Assembly (NCBI GenBank): GCA_017506865.1
Contig: JAFCMP010000022.1
Span: 248,001 to 312,000, forward strand
Length of the DNA: 64,000 bases
Direction: 5' to 3'
DNA from: Tribonema minus
Lineage: Eukaryota; Sar; Xanthophyceae; Tribonematales; Tribonemataceae
The notes under the pieces were generated by a model. The model was not told where the DNA came from. It saw only the letters and a program-made list of their open reading frames with translations, and ran no database searches. Below, one piece after another: positions 1-11,757 of the stretch; position 1 is the stretch's first letter, and each line of letters starts with the position of its first letter. The position numbers and the translations under genes are program-made.

Positions 1-1327
1 CGTCTTGAGCAGGTCTAGGGCTACTCAGGACTGACGTCAAGTACTGACACGCATGCAGGCATGCCATACTGCCAGCAACTCTGGCGGAAGAAATGATGGC
101 GCACGGTGAAACGGACCCCCCATGGTATTGCTAGAAGCCTGCAACACTGGGGCGCAAGGGCCTGCCTGCTTTCACTTTTTTGCACATGGTCCCACAGACC
201 AAGCCTTTCTTAGGGTTGCTGATGCTTTATCATGAACTTCAGATCATGTGTGCTGGAGTTCAACCCTGACCACCATCATGCAGCACTCCTCCGCTGAAGT
301 CGTTGTCAGTGGATGCGAGCATGCGCGTGAATGCGCCTGTTGGCGCAAGCCAGCACTCAACCTCACAACAAGCACGAATGCATGTCAGGCGTGACCCCTC
401 CGTGCGCCACCAGCAGCACAGCCGGTGTGCTGCACCAGCAGCAGCACAGCCGGAGCGCCCCGGGCTGAGCAGCAGAAAGCAGCTATAGGGGTCGTCAGGC
501 GTGACCCGGTTTCGATCGGTCTCTTGTCGTGCGTGCATGCAGCTGCCCGCAAGGACAGGGCATCCGTGCAGGGTTGGGAAAGCACAATGCATATCATCGC
601 CAGAACGCTGCAATGTTCTCCGTACATCTGTGAACCCAGGATCCTTCTCAACCGTGAACACATTGGTGGTCGGCACCATGGCCCTGCCAAGCTGCGGGCG
701 TGCTTCAGAGACTGCTTGTGTACTAAACCTAATTCTAAGCGTCTTGCATGCAGCACTCAACCAAAGCTTCGACGTGTGAGGTGAAGTGCTCCTGACAATG
801 CTGCCTGCTTTTAGCCCTACCAGCGTTGAAACTTGCATGCCGCTTGTGCCGATTGTACATGTTACAAGCTGCGCGAGCATTCAACAAGGCTCAGGGGGCA
901 TACACCGCAACGCGTTGTAGCTGCATAGCAACTGGTGTGTGCAAGCAATGGCAAGCAGCGGCACTTGTCGTGTACACGATTGTGTCAGCGTGCATAGACG
1001 GCAGCAACACGCAAAATGGACAGTGCATGACGTTTAGCGAAGCAGACAACTAATTTATTGATGTAGCTGGCGCGATGCACCGGTGCACTCTGCCGGCTGA
1101 CATTGCCATGCTGAGCGGCAGCATGGATATTGCCAGCAACGAGTTCCTCACTACAACAAGACAGGAACAGATAAAACCATCACCAACCGCAACGCAAGCG
1201 ACGCTCGTCTAGCCACTTACACAACAGAAATGAGACACACTGAGGCGTGTGCCTGATGATGCTGGTAGCATCAGCGACGGCAGCACAGGCTCCCGGCTTG
1301 AACTACCATGAACTGCGCAAGCGGCGT
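1..1327. other. No gene recognised
   Basis: Open frames here are short, overlap on both strands and show no family resemblance, consistent with non-coding DNA or the 3' flank of the membrane-protein gene that ends at 1328. I see no RNA gene or mobile element. Confidence 0.4.
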
Positions 1328-1738
1328 CTACGGCTGACAAGTCCGCGGCACCTCAATCCTGGAGTACTTCATGCCCATCTGTGCGCCGCTCCTGAGCCCG
1401 AATACCACCCCCACCACCGCCGCCAGAGCGCAGGCGGCCCCCACGACAAAGGGGCTCCACAGCGATATGCTGGCGCCGTTGGTCCCGTCCGCGCTCTCGC
1501 CTGGCAGCACCTGGAAGTTGGATAGTATGCCCTTCGTTCTGCCCATGCAGACCGGCTGAAGCTCCATCCACAGCTGCAGCGAGTCCTTGGTGTCCGGGCA
1601 GAGGGCCGCGGCGCAGGTACGCGCGATCTTGCCCAAGTTGTTGTCTGCAATGGGGTCGTTGGCCCCCATGCCAGAGGCGACGGGCACCGCTGTCAGCAGC
1701 GCCAGCGCTGACACACTGACCGCAGTCAAGTTCCGCAT
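1328..1738 (-). CDS. Small secreted or membrane-anchored protein, unrecognised
   Basis: A 136-residue single-exon frame. I chose the Met at 1738 because the protein then begins with a clear signal-type segment: basic residue at position 2, then a hydrophobic Ala/Leu/Val stretch to about residue 22 (VASG). The same frame is open up to 1903, so a longer N-terminus is possible. Residues 24-94 look like a small lumenal or extracellular domain with Cys42, Cys47 and Cys64. A second hydrophobic helix covers about residues 95-114, followed by a short tail with Arg and Lys and Cys134 near the end, giving a type I membrane topology. I recognise no family. The gene is divergent from TWINKLE, with about 250 bases between the two starts, so they may share a promoter. 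Existence is supported by the coherent signal-domain-helix architecture only. Confidence 0.5.
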   Translation of the reverse strand: MRNLTAVSVSALALLTAVPVASGMGANDPIADNNLGKIARTCAAALCPDTKDSLQLWMELQPVCMGRTKGILSNFQVLPGESADGTNGASISLWSPFVVGAACALAAVVGVVFGLRSGAQMGMKYSRIEVPRTCQP

Positions 1739-1988
1739 CCTCCTCCGGCTGCAACGTCTTTTCTGATGTAGAGCTTGCTGTGAACCTCCAGGGTAATGTG
1801 GCTGTGGCTCAGCTGCTGCAGCCGAGGCCAGCAGGCTTAGCACAGCCCAGCTGACCACAGCGGTCTGGCGCCGTACACAAGCGAGAAGAAGGTAGACTGG
1901 CAAAGAGGTTCAACTATTGGTTGAAGTTGGGGAATTTGAGTTTTTGGTGGTGAAAGCTGCCTGTACCGCGGCGGCAGCATCTGGCGAC
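1739..1988. promoter_or_regulatory. Divergent intergenic region, likely bidirectional promoter
   Basis: About 250 bases separate the proposed starts of the minus-strand membrane protein and plus-strand TWINKLE. No TATA element stands out. The promoter role is inferred from the head-to-head layout, which recurs at 49498-49760. Confidence 0.35.
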
Positions 1989-2857
1989 ATGCGCGCAACT
2001 CGTCTGCTGGGCAGGTCCGCCACTGCTGGTGGCCGACGCAGCAGCGATGGGCGGCACCTTTCAAATCACCTTCGTCAACCTTGGCGGGAGCTTGGATCGA
2101 CAAGTCATGCTGTGCATGTGGGCAGCGGTGACGATGCCGCTGCACCTGCTCTGCATGGACATCAGTGCTGCAGCAGGCGCAGGAAGAGCAGCATGGCCGT
2201 TGCGGTGCAGCGACCTGTCCCCAGCACCTACACACCACGCAGCGGCGGCAACCACACCACCTTCGTCTCGAGACACGTACAGCTCCCCCTCTCAGACATC
2301 ACGGAGTATCTGCGGAAAAAAGACCTTGAGTATAGGGTCGCCGGGTCTCAAGTCAACGTCAAGCGATGCCCCTTCTGCCACGACACACGGGGGCAGATCG
2401 ACAACATGTGGAAACTGTACTTTGGCGCGGAATCAGGGGGCGCCTACTTCTGTCACAGGTGCGGGTCCAACGGATCCTGGTATGACTTCAAACGCCGCGT
2501 AGGCGGCGTTGAAATGACGGGACTGGATGCAGCCGCCCTTGAAAGAAGCAGCAGCGGCAGCACAAGAGCCGGCGAGCATGACACACCCGGAAAGCCCATG
2601 CCAAATCAGCGGCTTGCGAGAGCGTACGCCGGTCAGCTGATGTCGCATCCCGGGAAAGCACGGGTGCGGGAGTTCCTGACAGGGAAGGCGCCGGGGCAGA
2701 GGGGCATTGACCGTGCGGTGCTGCTCAAATACGGCGTCGGCAGCGCCGTCTACAGCTTCCCGACGGAGCACGGCTACAGGTGAGAGAAGTAGCAACGCAC
2801 TTGCAGTTGCCTTTGACAGGACAGTAATGCACTTGCTGCCGCTGCTGCCGCCGCCGC

Positions 2858-2896
<39 letters not shown>

Positions 2897-5800
2897 ACTT
2901 AAATCAAAGAATTGATCTGGCGGCAGCTGCAGAGTTCAAGCCTGACGCTGCAGCTCTGCCTGAAAACACTGCTGTCACGCCTCATGATACCACTTCACCA
3001 AAGCGTGTCCGCTGCTGAGAGCAAGCACGCAATGATGCCAGCAATGCAGCACATAATTCACGCGCCACATTCATCTACTTCGCATGTGCAGGGAGGCGGA
3101 CTGCGTGACCTTCCCCTGGCACGCGCTGCGCACGGAGATGAGCACTGAGGAGTTCACTGAACTGCTGGCGGGGACAGAGGCGGACTCTGGCGCTGGCGGG
3201 CAACCGGTGGACAGCGTGATAACGCGTCTCAAGGTGAGCGAGCAGGGCGTCACGGTCCACTCACCTCATCTGCGCCGTTGTGCAATGTGGCACCTCTTGT
3301 ATCAGGAGGTGTTTGCGTGGTCTGAACCGTGGCTTTATCCCTACCTACACGTAGCGCTAGCTGTCTGTTGGCTCACACGAGCGCTGGGAGTGGTTGCGGC
3401 GCTCTCAGCTGGTGCGAGGAACAACGCATGCAAGGTGCTGTGCATGACCTGCAAGGTGCCTGCTTTCTGCACTCAGTACAATACTCCTCTGTGCCGCTGA
3501 AAGGTGCATCATACATGCCAGCAGCAGAAGCAGCGCCTGCAGCAACTCGAGCTGCCTCGTGGTCTGTGCTCTTGCATGCTTCATGCTGCAGGAAGTGGAG
3601 CAGTTTGTATGTTGTGCAATAGGCAGACCCGTGGCCCCTGGAGCACTTTTGATGGCAAGCAACATCTGCTTTGGACATCAATCAATGTTGCGGCAACTGC
3701 GTGCGCAGAGTGTGCGTCTGATTGTCATCGCCCTCTCACACATGGCATGCCACGGCCGACAAACTTTGCAGCGGCGGCTTCGGCAGGAACCCGTCACCTC
3801 ACTTCTCAGGGTGCCAAATGGTGCTGCGATCATCACCTTGCTCATCCACGGCGGGCACGCCGCTCCATGCATCAGCACTCCTCATGCGCTCCCCCGCGTC
3901 GCTGTTGACACGGCGTCTCAATGCGACGCATCCCCCCCGCCCCCGTGACGCGTGGCAGCGGCTCAATTCTGCGGGCGCTGAAACAGATTATCAAACTGCT
4001 CCACGCAGCACAAATACCGGTACATCAGCCCGTCTCACCACATCAGCCCGTCTCACCTGCTCCTTCCTCGACATCGGAATACATCACCACACCGCTCCAC
4101 GCAGCACTAATGCCGTTACAGCAGCCCCTGTTCCCCCCTGCTCCTCCCCCTTCCTCGACATCGGATTAGATCACCACACCGCTCAACGCAGCACTAATGC
4201 CGTTACAGCAGCCCCTGTCGCTCCCTGCTCCTCCCCCTTTCCTCCACATCACTCGATGCGCGCGGCGCCGCGGCGGCAGGTGCGTGCCGTGGACAACAAG
4301 GCGTGGCAGTGGCTCGACCCTGCGGGCGGGCGCTGAAACAGACCACCACACTCCTCAACGCAGCACTAGTGCCATCGTTACATCAGACACCTGCTCCTCA
4401 CCGTGTCTCAACATCCTCAACATCGCTCAATGCGGGCGGCCGCAGGTGCGCGCCGTGGACAACAAGGCGTGGCAGCGGCTCGACCCTGCGGGCGGGCGCT
4501 GGGGCCTCTTCGGCTGGCACACAGTGCCGCCGGATGCCACGGAGGTGGTGCTCACGGAAGGCGAATTTGACGCGCTCGCCGTGTACCAGGCGACTGGCGT
4601 GCCCGCCGTGTCGCTGCCTAACGGCTGCCGCAGCCTGCCGGTGGACGTCCTGCCGATGCTGGAGCGCTTCACGACCATCTACCTGTGGATGGACAACGAC
4701 GCGCCCGGTGGGTGCGCGCGCAGTGTGGTGTGCAGCGTGGGTGTTGTTCCCTTGAAAGACTTCCATAACCCCACACGCCGGAGACAATTCCTGCCAGACG
4801 CTTTTGATTGCGTGACCAATGCCGCACAAGGGCTGGTCCAGTCACTCAGTACCATCTACCTGTGGATGGACAACTACGTGCCGGATGGGTGCGCGCGGCG
4901 CGCGGTGTGTGCAGCGCGTTGTTGTTGTGAATTAGGGTTAGGGCCAGGGGTAGGATTGGGGTTTGTTGTTTTGGCCCCCGCTAGGGTGAGGCCGGGTGGG
5001 TGCGCGCGGTGTGCGGTGTGCGGCGTTGTTGTCTTTGGCCCCTCCCAGGGTGAGGCAGGGAACAATCTCTGCCGGGCCTTTTTATTAGGGTCAGTGTTAG
5101 CGTTCGTTAATTGACTCTGCACAACAGTACGTACACACCATACGCTTGCCACCCTAGTGCTGACCCGCCGCACATCTGCCTAGGGTTAGGGCTAGGGCAA
5201 GGGTTAGAGATAGGGGCACCGCTGAGCCGCTGCGCATGCGCCCAGTGGCGGTTACTGTTACAAGTGAGCTTGCGCCAGCAGCTTCGGCAGGGTTGGAGTT
5301 CGACGTCCAAGCCGCAGCTGCGCCGTGAACATCGCACCGCGTCTCCGCGGCAGCTTGGGTAGGGATTGGGTTTGGGACCGCTCTGCAGCTGACCCGCTGC
5401 GCATGCGCACCGCATGTGCGCAGCAGTTTGCGCAGCAGCTTGCGTAGGGGTAGCTTAGGATACCTGTCCGCAGCTGAGCCGCTGCGCACATGCATCATAT
5501 CCGCGCCGCAGGCCAGGAGGGCGCCGCCAAATTCGCGCGCAAGCTCGGCGAGCGGCGCGTGCGCATCGTGCGGCTACTGAGGGTTAGGGTTAGGAGTAGT
5601 CTTGCGCCAGCAGCCTGTGTAGGGTTAGCCTCAGGGTACCTATCCGAAGCTGAGCCGCTACACACACATGCGTCATGTCCGCGCCGCAGGCCAGGAGGGC
5701 GCCGCCAAGTCCGCTCACGCGCAAGCTCGGCGCTGCTGCACAACTGCGTAGGGTCAGGGCCACGGCTGAGCCGCTGCGCATGCACCTAAAGGAGGCGTTT

Positions 5801-8800
5801 GGGTCAGGGGTAGGCTGGCGCCAGCAGCTCAGGATTAAACACAATCTAGGCCGGAGCCTGAGCTGACCTGCTGCGCATCCGTGTCCGCGCCGCAGGCCAG
5901 GAGGGCGCCGCCAAGTTCGCGCGCAAGCTCGGCGAGCGGCGCGTGCGCATCGTGCGGCCGCCTGCGGACGACGCCGCGCCCGCCAAGGACGCCAACGAGG
6001 CGCTGCTCGCGGGCAAGGACCTGGCGGCGCTGCTCGCGGCGGCGCGCCCGCTGCAGCGCGACGAGATCCTCCACTTCAGCGGTGCGTGCTGCCGCGCTGC
6101 CTTTGCCTCTGAGATCATCAACTTGAAGTTGTGTGTCCGCACTGCGCTATCTGTCGCACTCCTCCACACACACACACACCCCATCGACCACCCACGCAAT
6201 TGCTATTATGCCGGGTGCAATGATGGTGACCGCTGCGTGCGACGACGAGGTCCTCCACTTCAGCGGTGCGTGCTGCCGCGTGGTGCTATGTAGGTCTGCT
6301 TTTACGCTGCGCTGTCCGTCACACTGTCCCCCCCCCCCCCCCCCCCCCCCGCCGCTGCACGTGTGAGCGGTGGTGCGCCGGGCGCAGTGTCGGTGACCGC
6401 TGCGTCGCGACGAGATCATTCGTTTGAGCGGTGCGCAGCGCGGCAACGTGAGGCAAGCACAGAGAACTTCAACAAGTGCTAAGAACTTCAATGCTGTGCC
6501 CTGTGGCACATGCGAGCCTGCGCGCGAGCGCTGCCTGTGCCGCTGCAGTGGAAGTTCGTTGTGCTTGTTGAAGGTCATCCGATTCAGCGGTGTGTGGCGC
6601 AGCAGCGTGAGGTGCGCTCATACAAGCGCAAGTGACTTCAACTGCTGGGCACTGGCAGCGCCGGCGCCGAGCCCCTGTGGCTCATGCGAGCCTGCGCGCG
6701 AGCGCTGCCTGTGCCGCTGCAGCTGAAGTTCTTTGCACTTGTTGAAGATCGTCCGCTTCACTGGTATGTGATGCGGCAGCGTGGGGTCGTATGCGCAAGC
6801 GTGAAGCTGGGGTGCAACGCTCCTGCCAGGGCTTAGGGCTTCAGGTTACGACTAGTATTAGATTTGTGCTACCGTGTGCTGGGCTGCGCCACGCAAGGCA
6901 GCCAAGCCGCTGCCATCGCCGCGTGCAGCAGTATCTGTTGGTGCTGTGCGCTGCTGACTGACATCAAACTGTAATTGCCAAGCGCTGGCAGCAATGCAAC
7001 CGCTCAGCGCTGATGCCGACCTGCAAGGAGTACCAAGTACCGCACGCTGGCACCACCCCCCGCTGCGGCTGTTTGTATCCCCTCAGGCAAGGGCGCCCTG
7101 CTCTAGATCATGAAACCGCAACTGTTGCTGAGCATTGATATAATGAACCGCAACTGCTGAGCGCTGACTTCAAACTTCAACCCGCCTGTGGCTCCTGCTG
7201 CCCCCCTAGACTTGCGCGAGAGCGTCCTGCACGAGATCATGGACCCAATGGAGTTTGTGGGCACCCCGCTGGAGTTGCAACTGTTGCTGAGCGTTGATAC
7301 TGCTGAGCGCTGACTACAACTTCAACCCCCCCCTGTGGCTCCTGTTGCCCCCCCAGACTTGCGCGAGAGCGTCCTGCACGAGATCATGAATCCGATGGAG
7401 TTTGTGGGCACGCCGCTGGAGTCGTTCCCGCGCCTCACGGAGATCGTCAAGGGGTTCAGGCAGGGGGAGCTGTCGGTGTTCACGGGGGGTACGGGGGCCG
7501 GCAAGACCACAGTGCTCAGCCAGGTGACTGTTGTTGGAAACGAAGCAAGCAACCTAGAGCTCTAGGTGACAGGGTGTGGTGAGCCGCCAATCGAAAGGCT
7601 TCCACCAATAATCGTGGTCGTCGCTCCTGCGGCAATTTGGCCACGAGTCAGACAGTGCCACCATATCCACATTAGTGAGTGCGTCACCTCCTGTGTGTAT
7701 TTCAGATGCACATGCTGCGGGTGCAGCGTGGGGTGCATGTGCACAAACTTTGAGGTATGGGTACAAGCTCCAGGCCCTTTGCTTGCTATGCGACCTCGCT
7801 AAACCAACACGTGGTGCGGAACATGGTGCGCTCTAGTGCTATACTATGGGTGCAGGGGGGGGGGGCGCTCGGATAAACACAGAAATGAAGCTGATACAAG
7901 CGCTCCCAGTTTTCCAGCGCAATATGCAGACGGCGTGCTGAGCAGTGCCAGCTCACCAGCCCAATGTCATACAATATACGCCCCATGCTCACATTATCCC
8001 CCCCCCCCCCCCCCCCGTGCCCACCCTTGCTCCCCCCCCCCCAGATCAGCCTCGATCTGGCGCGCAGGGGCGTGAGCACCCTGTGGGGCAGCTTTGAGGT
8101 GCGCAACACGCGCCTCGTCAAGAAGATGCTGCAGCAGTTCGGGGGGCGCCCCCCGGAGGCGCTCGCGGGCGACGCGCCAGCGCTCAGCGCCCTGATGGAC
8201 CGCTTCGAGGCGCTGCCGCTGTGCTTCATGGGCTTCCACGGCGGCACGGACGTGGACGAGGTGCTGGAGGCCATGGTGAGCGCTGCTGCTGCGTAGCGGA
8301 CTGCGGGTTTGAAGGTGAAGTTCGGGGGAGCGTCTGCCTTTGACAGGTGGTTGTGGGTAATTTGCAGCTTGGAGCAGCTGCCGCTGGCATTCGTGGGCTC
8401 CCACAGCGACACGGATGTGGATGAGGTGCTGGAGGCCATGGTGAGCGCTGAGCACGCTAAAGTTCAAAGGTGAAGTTAGGGCGCCGCTCCCAATGTGGAG
8501 ATTGTACGCGTGCTGCAGCGCCACTGGCACCGCTGTTCTAGAGGTGCGCGGCGAGGTGCCGGAGGCCATGGTGAGCGCTGCTGACCCCGGCACTGGCGCT
8601 GTGCGCGCTGCAGCATGAAGGCGGACGTGGTGGACGGATGTGTGCCCGCAACCTCTTGCGCGCTGCGGCATGCTGACTCAGATGCGCTGCCTCAAACCGG
8701 CTGACCCAGCTCTCCGACTCATTTGCAATGTTGTGCGTGCGCGCATCATCAGTCGCCAGGTCCATCGTGTAGCATTATGCTGATCCCGCTGATAGGTCTG

Positions 8801-10798
8801 CGCCCTGCCCCAGTTGCGCAATGCCGCCGGCAGGTCCAGCACCAAATAAGCACTCATGTGCGCTGAGGTGCAACGCGTACCGGTCGCCGCGTGTGACTGT
8901 ATATGCTGAGTGCTGGCACTCTGTCCGCTTTTGCGCGTGTCGTCATTCGCGAACAGGAGTACGCGGTGTAGGTCAACGATTGCAATATGAAGGTGGCGGG
9001 AAAGGAAGCTTCATGTCACCCTGAGTGTGTTTGCGCGTTGCACGTCCAGCGGCGACTCGTTCGCCAGCACACACCTATCGCCGCGTGTGACTGTATATGC
9101 TGAGCGCTGCCACTCCGTCCGCTTGCGCGCATGTCATTCGCAACACACAGGAGTACGCCGTGTACGTCAATGACGTGAGCCACATCATACTGGACAACCT
9201 CCAGTTCATGCTCAGCCGCAGCGCGACGTCCGCCAAGCGCGGCGGCATGGCTCAGTGGGACAAGTTCGACGCGCAGGACATAGCCATGGAGAAGTTTCGC
9301 AAGTTCGCCACGGAGCGGTGAGGCACGCTTGATGTTCACCATCATGAGTTGTGATGTTACAGTTGAAGTTTTGTTGTCGTGTCTGGGGGGGTTGCCTTGC
9401 GTTGTGGGCATCAAAAAGGTTCCACTGCGTGTTCTCGTCATGATTGGGAAACTCCACTTGAATGCTCATGCCATACCGCAATCGAGTGTACGTCTGCCGC
9501 GCGCGATACTGGTGCATCCCCACTGTGATACCTGCAAGCTCGAGCGTCACCCGTGATTGGCACGTCACCCTTGCGCTAAGTGTTCAGACGGAAGGCTGCG
9601 CTGTTGCGCTAGGGCGACGAGCTGGCTTTGTTGAAACAGAAAGGGATTCTCGGAGGCGTGTTGTGCAGGCTCAGCTGTTGCAGTGAAAGTTGTTCACGCC
9701 TCAAGAATGCCCAGGACATGAGCGCTTGCCATGTGATTGACTTGGCACGCCAGTCGCACGCTGCCCATGTGCTGGTACACTCCAACGACAGAGAAGTTGA
9801 AGATGAGGGCTGGCAGCACACCCGCCTCTGCCAACGGCGTGCGCACACACATGCGCATGGCATGATGATGTTCAGCGGCCGTGCTCCCCTGATGTGAGCA
9901 GACCGCCGCTGCTTTTTTGCTGCAGAACGCAAAAACTGCTGCAGTGGCAGCTGCGTCTAGGCTTTGCTGGCGGCCTCTGTTCACGCCATTGCCTTCCCCG
10001 CCGCTGCCACCGCCGCAGCCTCTGCCGTCGCCGCCCGTTTTGCGCAGCAACACCGATAGTGCACGAAGCACTCGTGATACACATGCTGAGGCAGCGGCTC
10101 AGCCTGACGTACAAGTATACCAGGCTTGCAAGAATGTACATTTTGAAGCGTACACTGAGTATACATGGTCTCCACTCACTCCATGGGCGTCCACCGCCGC
10201 CGCCGCCGTTGCGCAGCAACGTGCACATCACGCTGGTCAAACACATGCTGAGGCAGCGCTTCACACCAGGCTTGCCAGTACGTACATCTTGAAGAGCACA
10301 CTGTAATATATGCCGGTCTCTACTCACTCCATCGCCGTCCACCGCCGTCCACCGCCGCCGACGCCGCGCAGCAACGTGCACATCACGCTGATTATCCACA
10401 TGCTGAGGTAGCAACTCAGCATAAAGCATATGAAATCAGAAGCATACCGCTACGTACATCTAGAAGCATAGACAATATATATTTACGCTCTCTTCCAACG
10501 CCATTGACGTCCCCCGCCGCCACCGCCGCGCCGCAGCAACGTGCACATCACGCTGGTCATCCACCCGCGCAAGGAGGACGACGAGAAGCAGCGCCTCAGC
10601 CTGACGTCCGTCTTCGGCTCCGCCAAGATGACGCAGGAGGCGGACCTCGTGCTCATCCTGCAGCGCGTCGCGGGCGAGCGCAAGCTCATCGAGGTGCGCA
10701 AGAACCGCTTCGACGGCGCCGTGGGCTCCGTCCCGCTGTACTTCGACCGCGACTCGGGGTGCCTGCGCGAGAGCCAGGCGGCGCAGCAGCGCCCTTAG
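1989..10798 (+). CDS. TWNK: TWINKLE-type organellar DNA primase-helicase, 8 exons
   Basis: Replicative helicase, with probable primase activity, for mitochondrial or plastid DNA. Exons: 1989-2779, 3092-3233, 4446-4707, 5896-6081, 7357-7523, 8045-8275, 9151-9317, 10537-10798. All introns are GT-AG, phases agree at each join, and the total is 2208 nt (735 aa; human TWNK is 684). The Met at 1989 gives an Arg/Ser-rich, acid-poor N-terminus like a mitochondrial presequence (first residues [10 protein letters not shown]); the frame is also open from 1917. Residues 127-158 carry a C4 zinc ribbon (CPFC, then CHRC). TOPRIM residues are EGEFDA at 349-354 and DND at 394-396. Walker [10 protein letters not shown] is at 504-512, followed by the family's [15 protein letters not shown] and VIHPRK motifs. 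Animal TWINKLE has lost the zinc ribbon and priming activity; its retention here suggests a bifunctional enzyme. The introns hold many decayed copies of flanking exon edges, annotated separately. Confidence 0.93.
2834..2896 (+). repeat. (CTG)n/(CCG)n microsatellite in TWINKLE intron 1
   Basis: A run of CTG/CCG triplets, about twelve consecutive CTG units, lies wholly within the intron between 2779 and 3092. Confidence 0.9.
3945..4445 (+). repeat. Tandem decayed copies of TWINKLE exon 3 start with its intron flank
   Basis: The start of exon 3 and the intron before it are repeated upstream of the real exon. A copy at 4277-4335 keeps the acceptor CAG and about 57 exon bases, then breaks to TGA where the real exon reads TGG. 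A more decayed copy lies near 3950-3990. Between them a unit containing CGCAGCACTAATGCCGTTAC repeats at about 4100 and 4190, with weaker forms at 4010 and 4370. Confidence 0.85.
4834..5042 (+). repeat. Decayed copies of TWINKLE exon 3 end with donor
   Basis: Positions 4834-4916 repeat the end of exon 3 (4660-4738), including the TOPRIM ACCATCTACCTGTGG stretch and the donor GGGTGCGCGCG. A third, exon-less copy of the intron head lies at about 4990-5042. TTAGGG-like units separate the copies. Confidence 0.85.
5495..5745 (+). repeat. Two decayed copies of TWINKLE exon 4 start with acceptor
   Basis: The sequence GCCGCAG followed by CCAGGAGGGCGCCGCCAA occurs at about 5503 and 5686 before the functional copy at 5890. 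The first copy retains about 70 exon bases and then runs into a TTAGGG-type tract; the second has an internal indel. Both keep a usable-looking acceptor. Confidence 0.88.
6240..6775 (+). repeat. Four decayed copies of TWINKLE exon 4 end with donor
   Basis: The end of exon 4 (GAGATCCTCCACTTCAGCG, then GTGCGTGCTGCCGCG) is repeated downstream at about 6245, 6408, 6575 and 6745 with increasing divergence. The nearest copy keeps the donor intact. Units are about 165-170 bases apart. Confidence 0.85.
6328..6350 (+). repeat. Poly-C tract, 23 bases
   Basis: An uninterrupted C homopolymer in TWINKLE intron 4, lying inside one of the duplicated units. Confidence 0.95.
7195..7276 (+). repeat. Copy of TWINKLE exon 5 start with acceptor
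   Basis: About 65 bases of exon 5, with the preceding acceptor, occur here 145 bases upstream of the real exon. The copy differs by only a few substitutions (for example ATGGACCCA for ATGAATCCG) before diverging, so it is relatively young. Confidence 0.88.
7998..8042 (+). repeat. C-homopolymer tracts forming the pyrimidine tract of an acceptor
   Basis: Runs of about 19 and 11 C residues lead directly into CAG at 8042-8044, the acceptor of TWINKLE exon 6. The homopolymer therefore sits where a mixed C/T polypyrimidine tract is normally found. Confidence 0.8.
8362..8580 (+). repeat. Two decayed copies of TWINKLE exon 6 end with donor
   Basis: Positions 8366-8445 repeat the last ~75 bases of exon 6, still readable as a protein ending DVDEVLEAM and followed by GTGAGCGCTG. 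A shorter copy at 8545-8580 keeps only GAGGCCATG plus the donor. Confidence 0.88.
8890..8995 (+). repeat. Decayed copy of TWINKLE exon 7 start with its intron flank
   Basis: The intron segment GTGTGACTGTATATGCTGAG and the following acceptor and exon start at 9080-9170 are repeated about 190 bases upstream. In the copy the exon start (GAGTACGC) gains a TAG after five codons. Confidence 0.85.
10028..10410 (+). repeat. Three decayed copies of TWINKLE exon 8 start with acceptor
   Basis: GCAGCAACGTGCACATCACG, the acceptor and start of exon 8, recurs at about 10210 and 10370, with a more diverged copy at about 10042. Each is followed by a garbled version of the exon (CACATGCTGAGG in place of CACCCGCGCAAGG). 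Units are about 160-165 bases apart. Confidence 0.88.
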
Positions 10799-10945
10799 TA
10801 GCAGCGCTCAGTCGCGTAGCGGCGCTCGTGCTCATCCTGCAGCGCGGCGCGGGCGACTGCAAGCGCATTGAGGTGCGCTGTGCTTCGATTGCGACTCGGG
10901 CTGCCTGCGCGAGAGCCAGGCGGCGCAGCAGCGCCCGTAGTGGCG
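10799..10945 (+). repeat. Decayed copy of TWINKLE exon 8 end, downstream of the stop codon
   Basis: Just after the stop at 10796-10798 the last ~200 coding bases are repeated with internal deletions, ending again in GCGCAGCAGCGCCC and TAG. It lies in the 3' untranslated or intergenic region. Confidence 0.8.
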
Positions 10946-11757
10946 GCGCTCAGGCGATTAGCGGCGCTCGGTCTTGTAGCATCGCTCGGGCCGTGACGCG
11001 CGGGGCGCTGGCGCAAGGGGCAGTGGGGGCAGGCGGTGGCAGCAGTACTCAGCGCCTGAACCTGCGGTGCGTCCCTGGGAAGGGCCAAGAATCTGCAACG
11101 AGCAGGTTGCGCGCAGCCTCGATGAAGCAGGCTCTCAGTTGCTGGATGGTGTGGCTCTGGGCTGCCTCAAAAAGGCCCAATTTGAGCAGCAGAGGCCACA
11201 TAGGACTTCAATCAGGTGCGGGGGGGGGAGGGGGGGAGGGGGGGGGGGCGTATGTCGAAGCGCGTTGCTGTGCTGTGCAGCATTGCTTCGTTCATGAAGC
11301 CATCGCAGAGTTCATGAAGCCATCGCAGAGACGCGATGGCGTGCTCAACACAGTCTGCGCTTGGCGCGCAAAGCGCATGCAGTTGCATGACAGGCCGTCT
11401 GGAATGGTGCTGTGATTCCGCGGCTCAACGGGCACAAAGCACATCTCACAGCGTCGCACAGATAACTGTGCCTCACACAGTTTCACATCATACAGGTGTC
11501 CTCCTCAAAGCATGTCCAGTGACTGAAGCTTGTGGTCTGGTGCCATGCTTTTTGTTTCGTGTAGTGCCTAATGCCACACTCGGTAACATCACGAGTTTCA
11601 TCGTTGTGCAGTATGACAGCCCATGTGATGGTGCATACACGTGAGCCACTCCGTTCTGAACATGCGCAGCATTTGCCAAAGAGCCTGAGTGATTGTGCAT
11701 CAGTGCAGCAGAAAAGACTTGCAGGCATGTATGTTATTTTACTTGTGTGTGTTTTGG
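10946..11757. other. No gene recognised; poly-G tract at 11219-11249
   Basis: Intergenic stretch between convergent TWINKLE and the SLX9-like gene. It holds a G-rich tract with two A interruptions and a direct repeat of GAAGCCATCGCAGAG at about 11297 and 11318. Open frames are unremarkable. Confidence 0.4.

Noticed and set aside
5075..5095. Possible LINE 3' end (GCCTTTTTATTAGGG)
   Set aside because: It lacks the GCGAAAAAGCCC hairpin and neighbouring 3' UTR; the likeness is limited to a short T-rich word next to TTAGGG-like sequence.
4197..5114. 305-codon frame covering TWINKLE exon 3 and both flanks
   Set aside because: The family match stops exactly at a consensus acceptor (4446) and donor (4708). 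The extra sequence is intron with exon-edge copies.
10504..11415. 303-codon plus-strand frame rich in Ala, Arg and Gly
   Set aside because: It is the wrong-frame shadow of TWINKLE exon 8 and its decayed copy, made open by high GC. The frame that continues the protein family ends at 10798.
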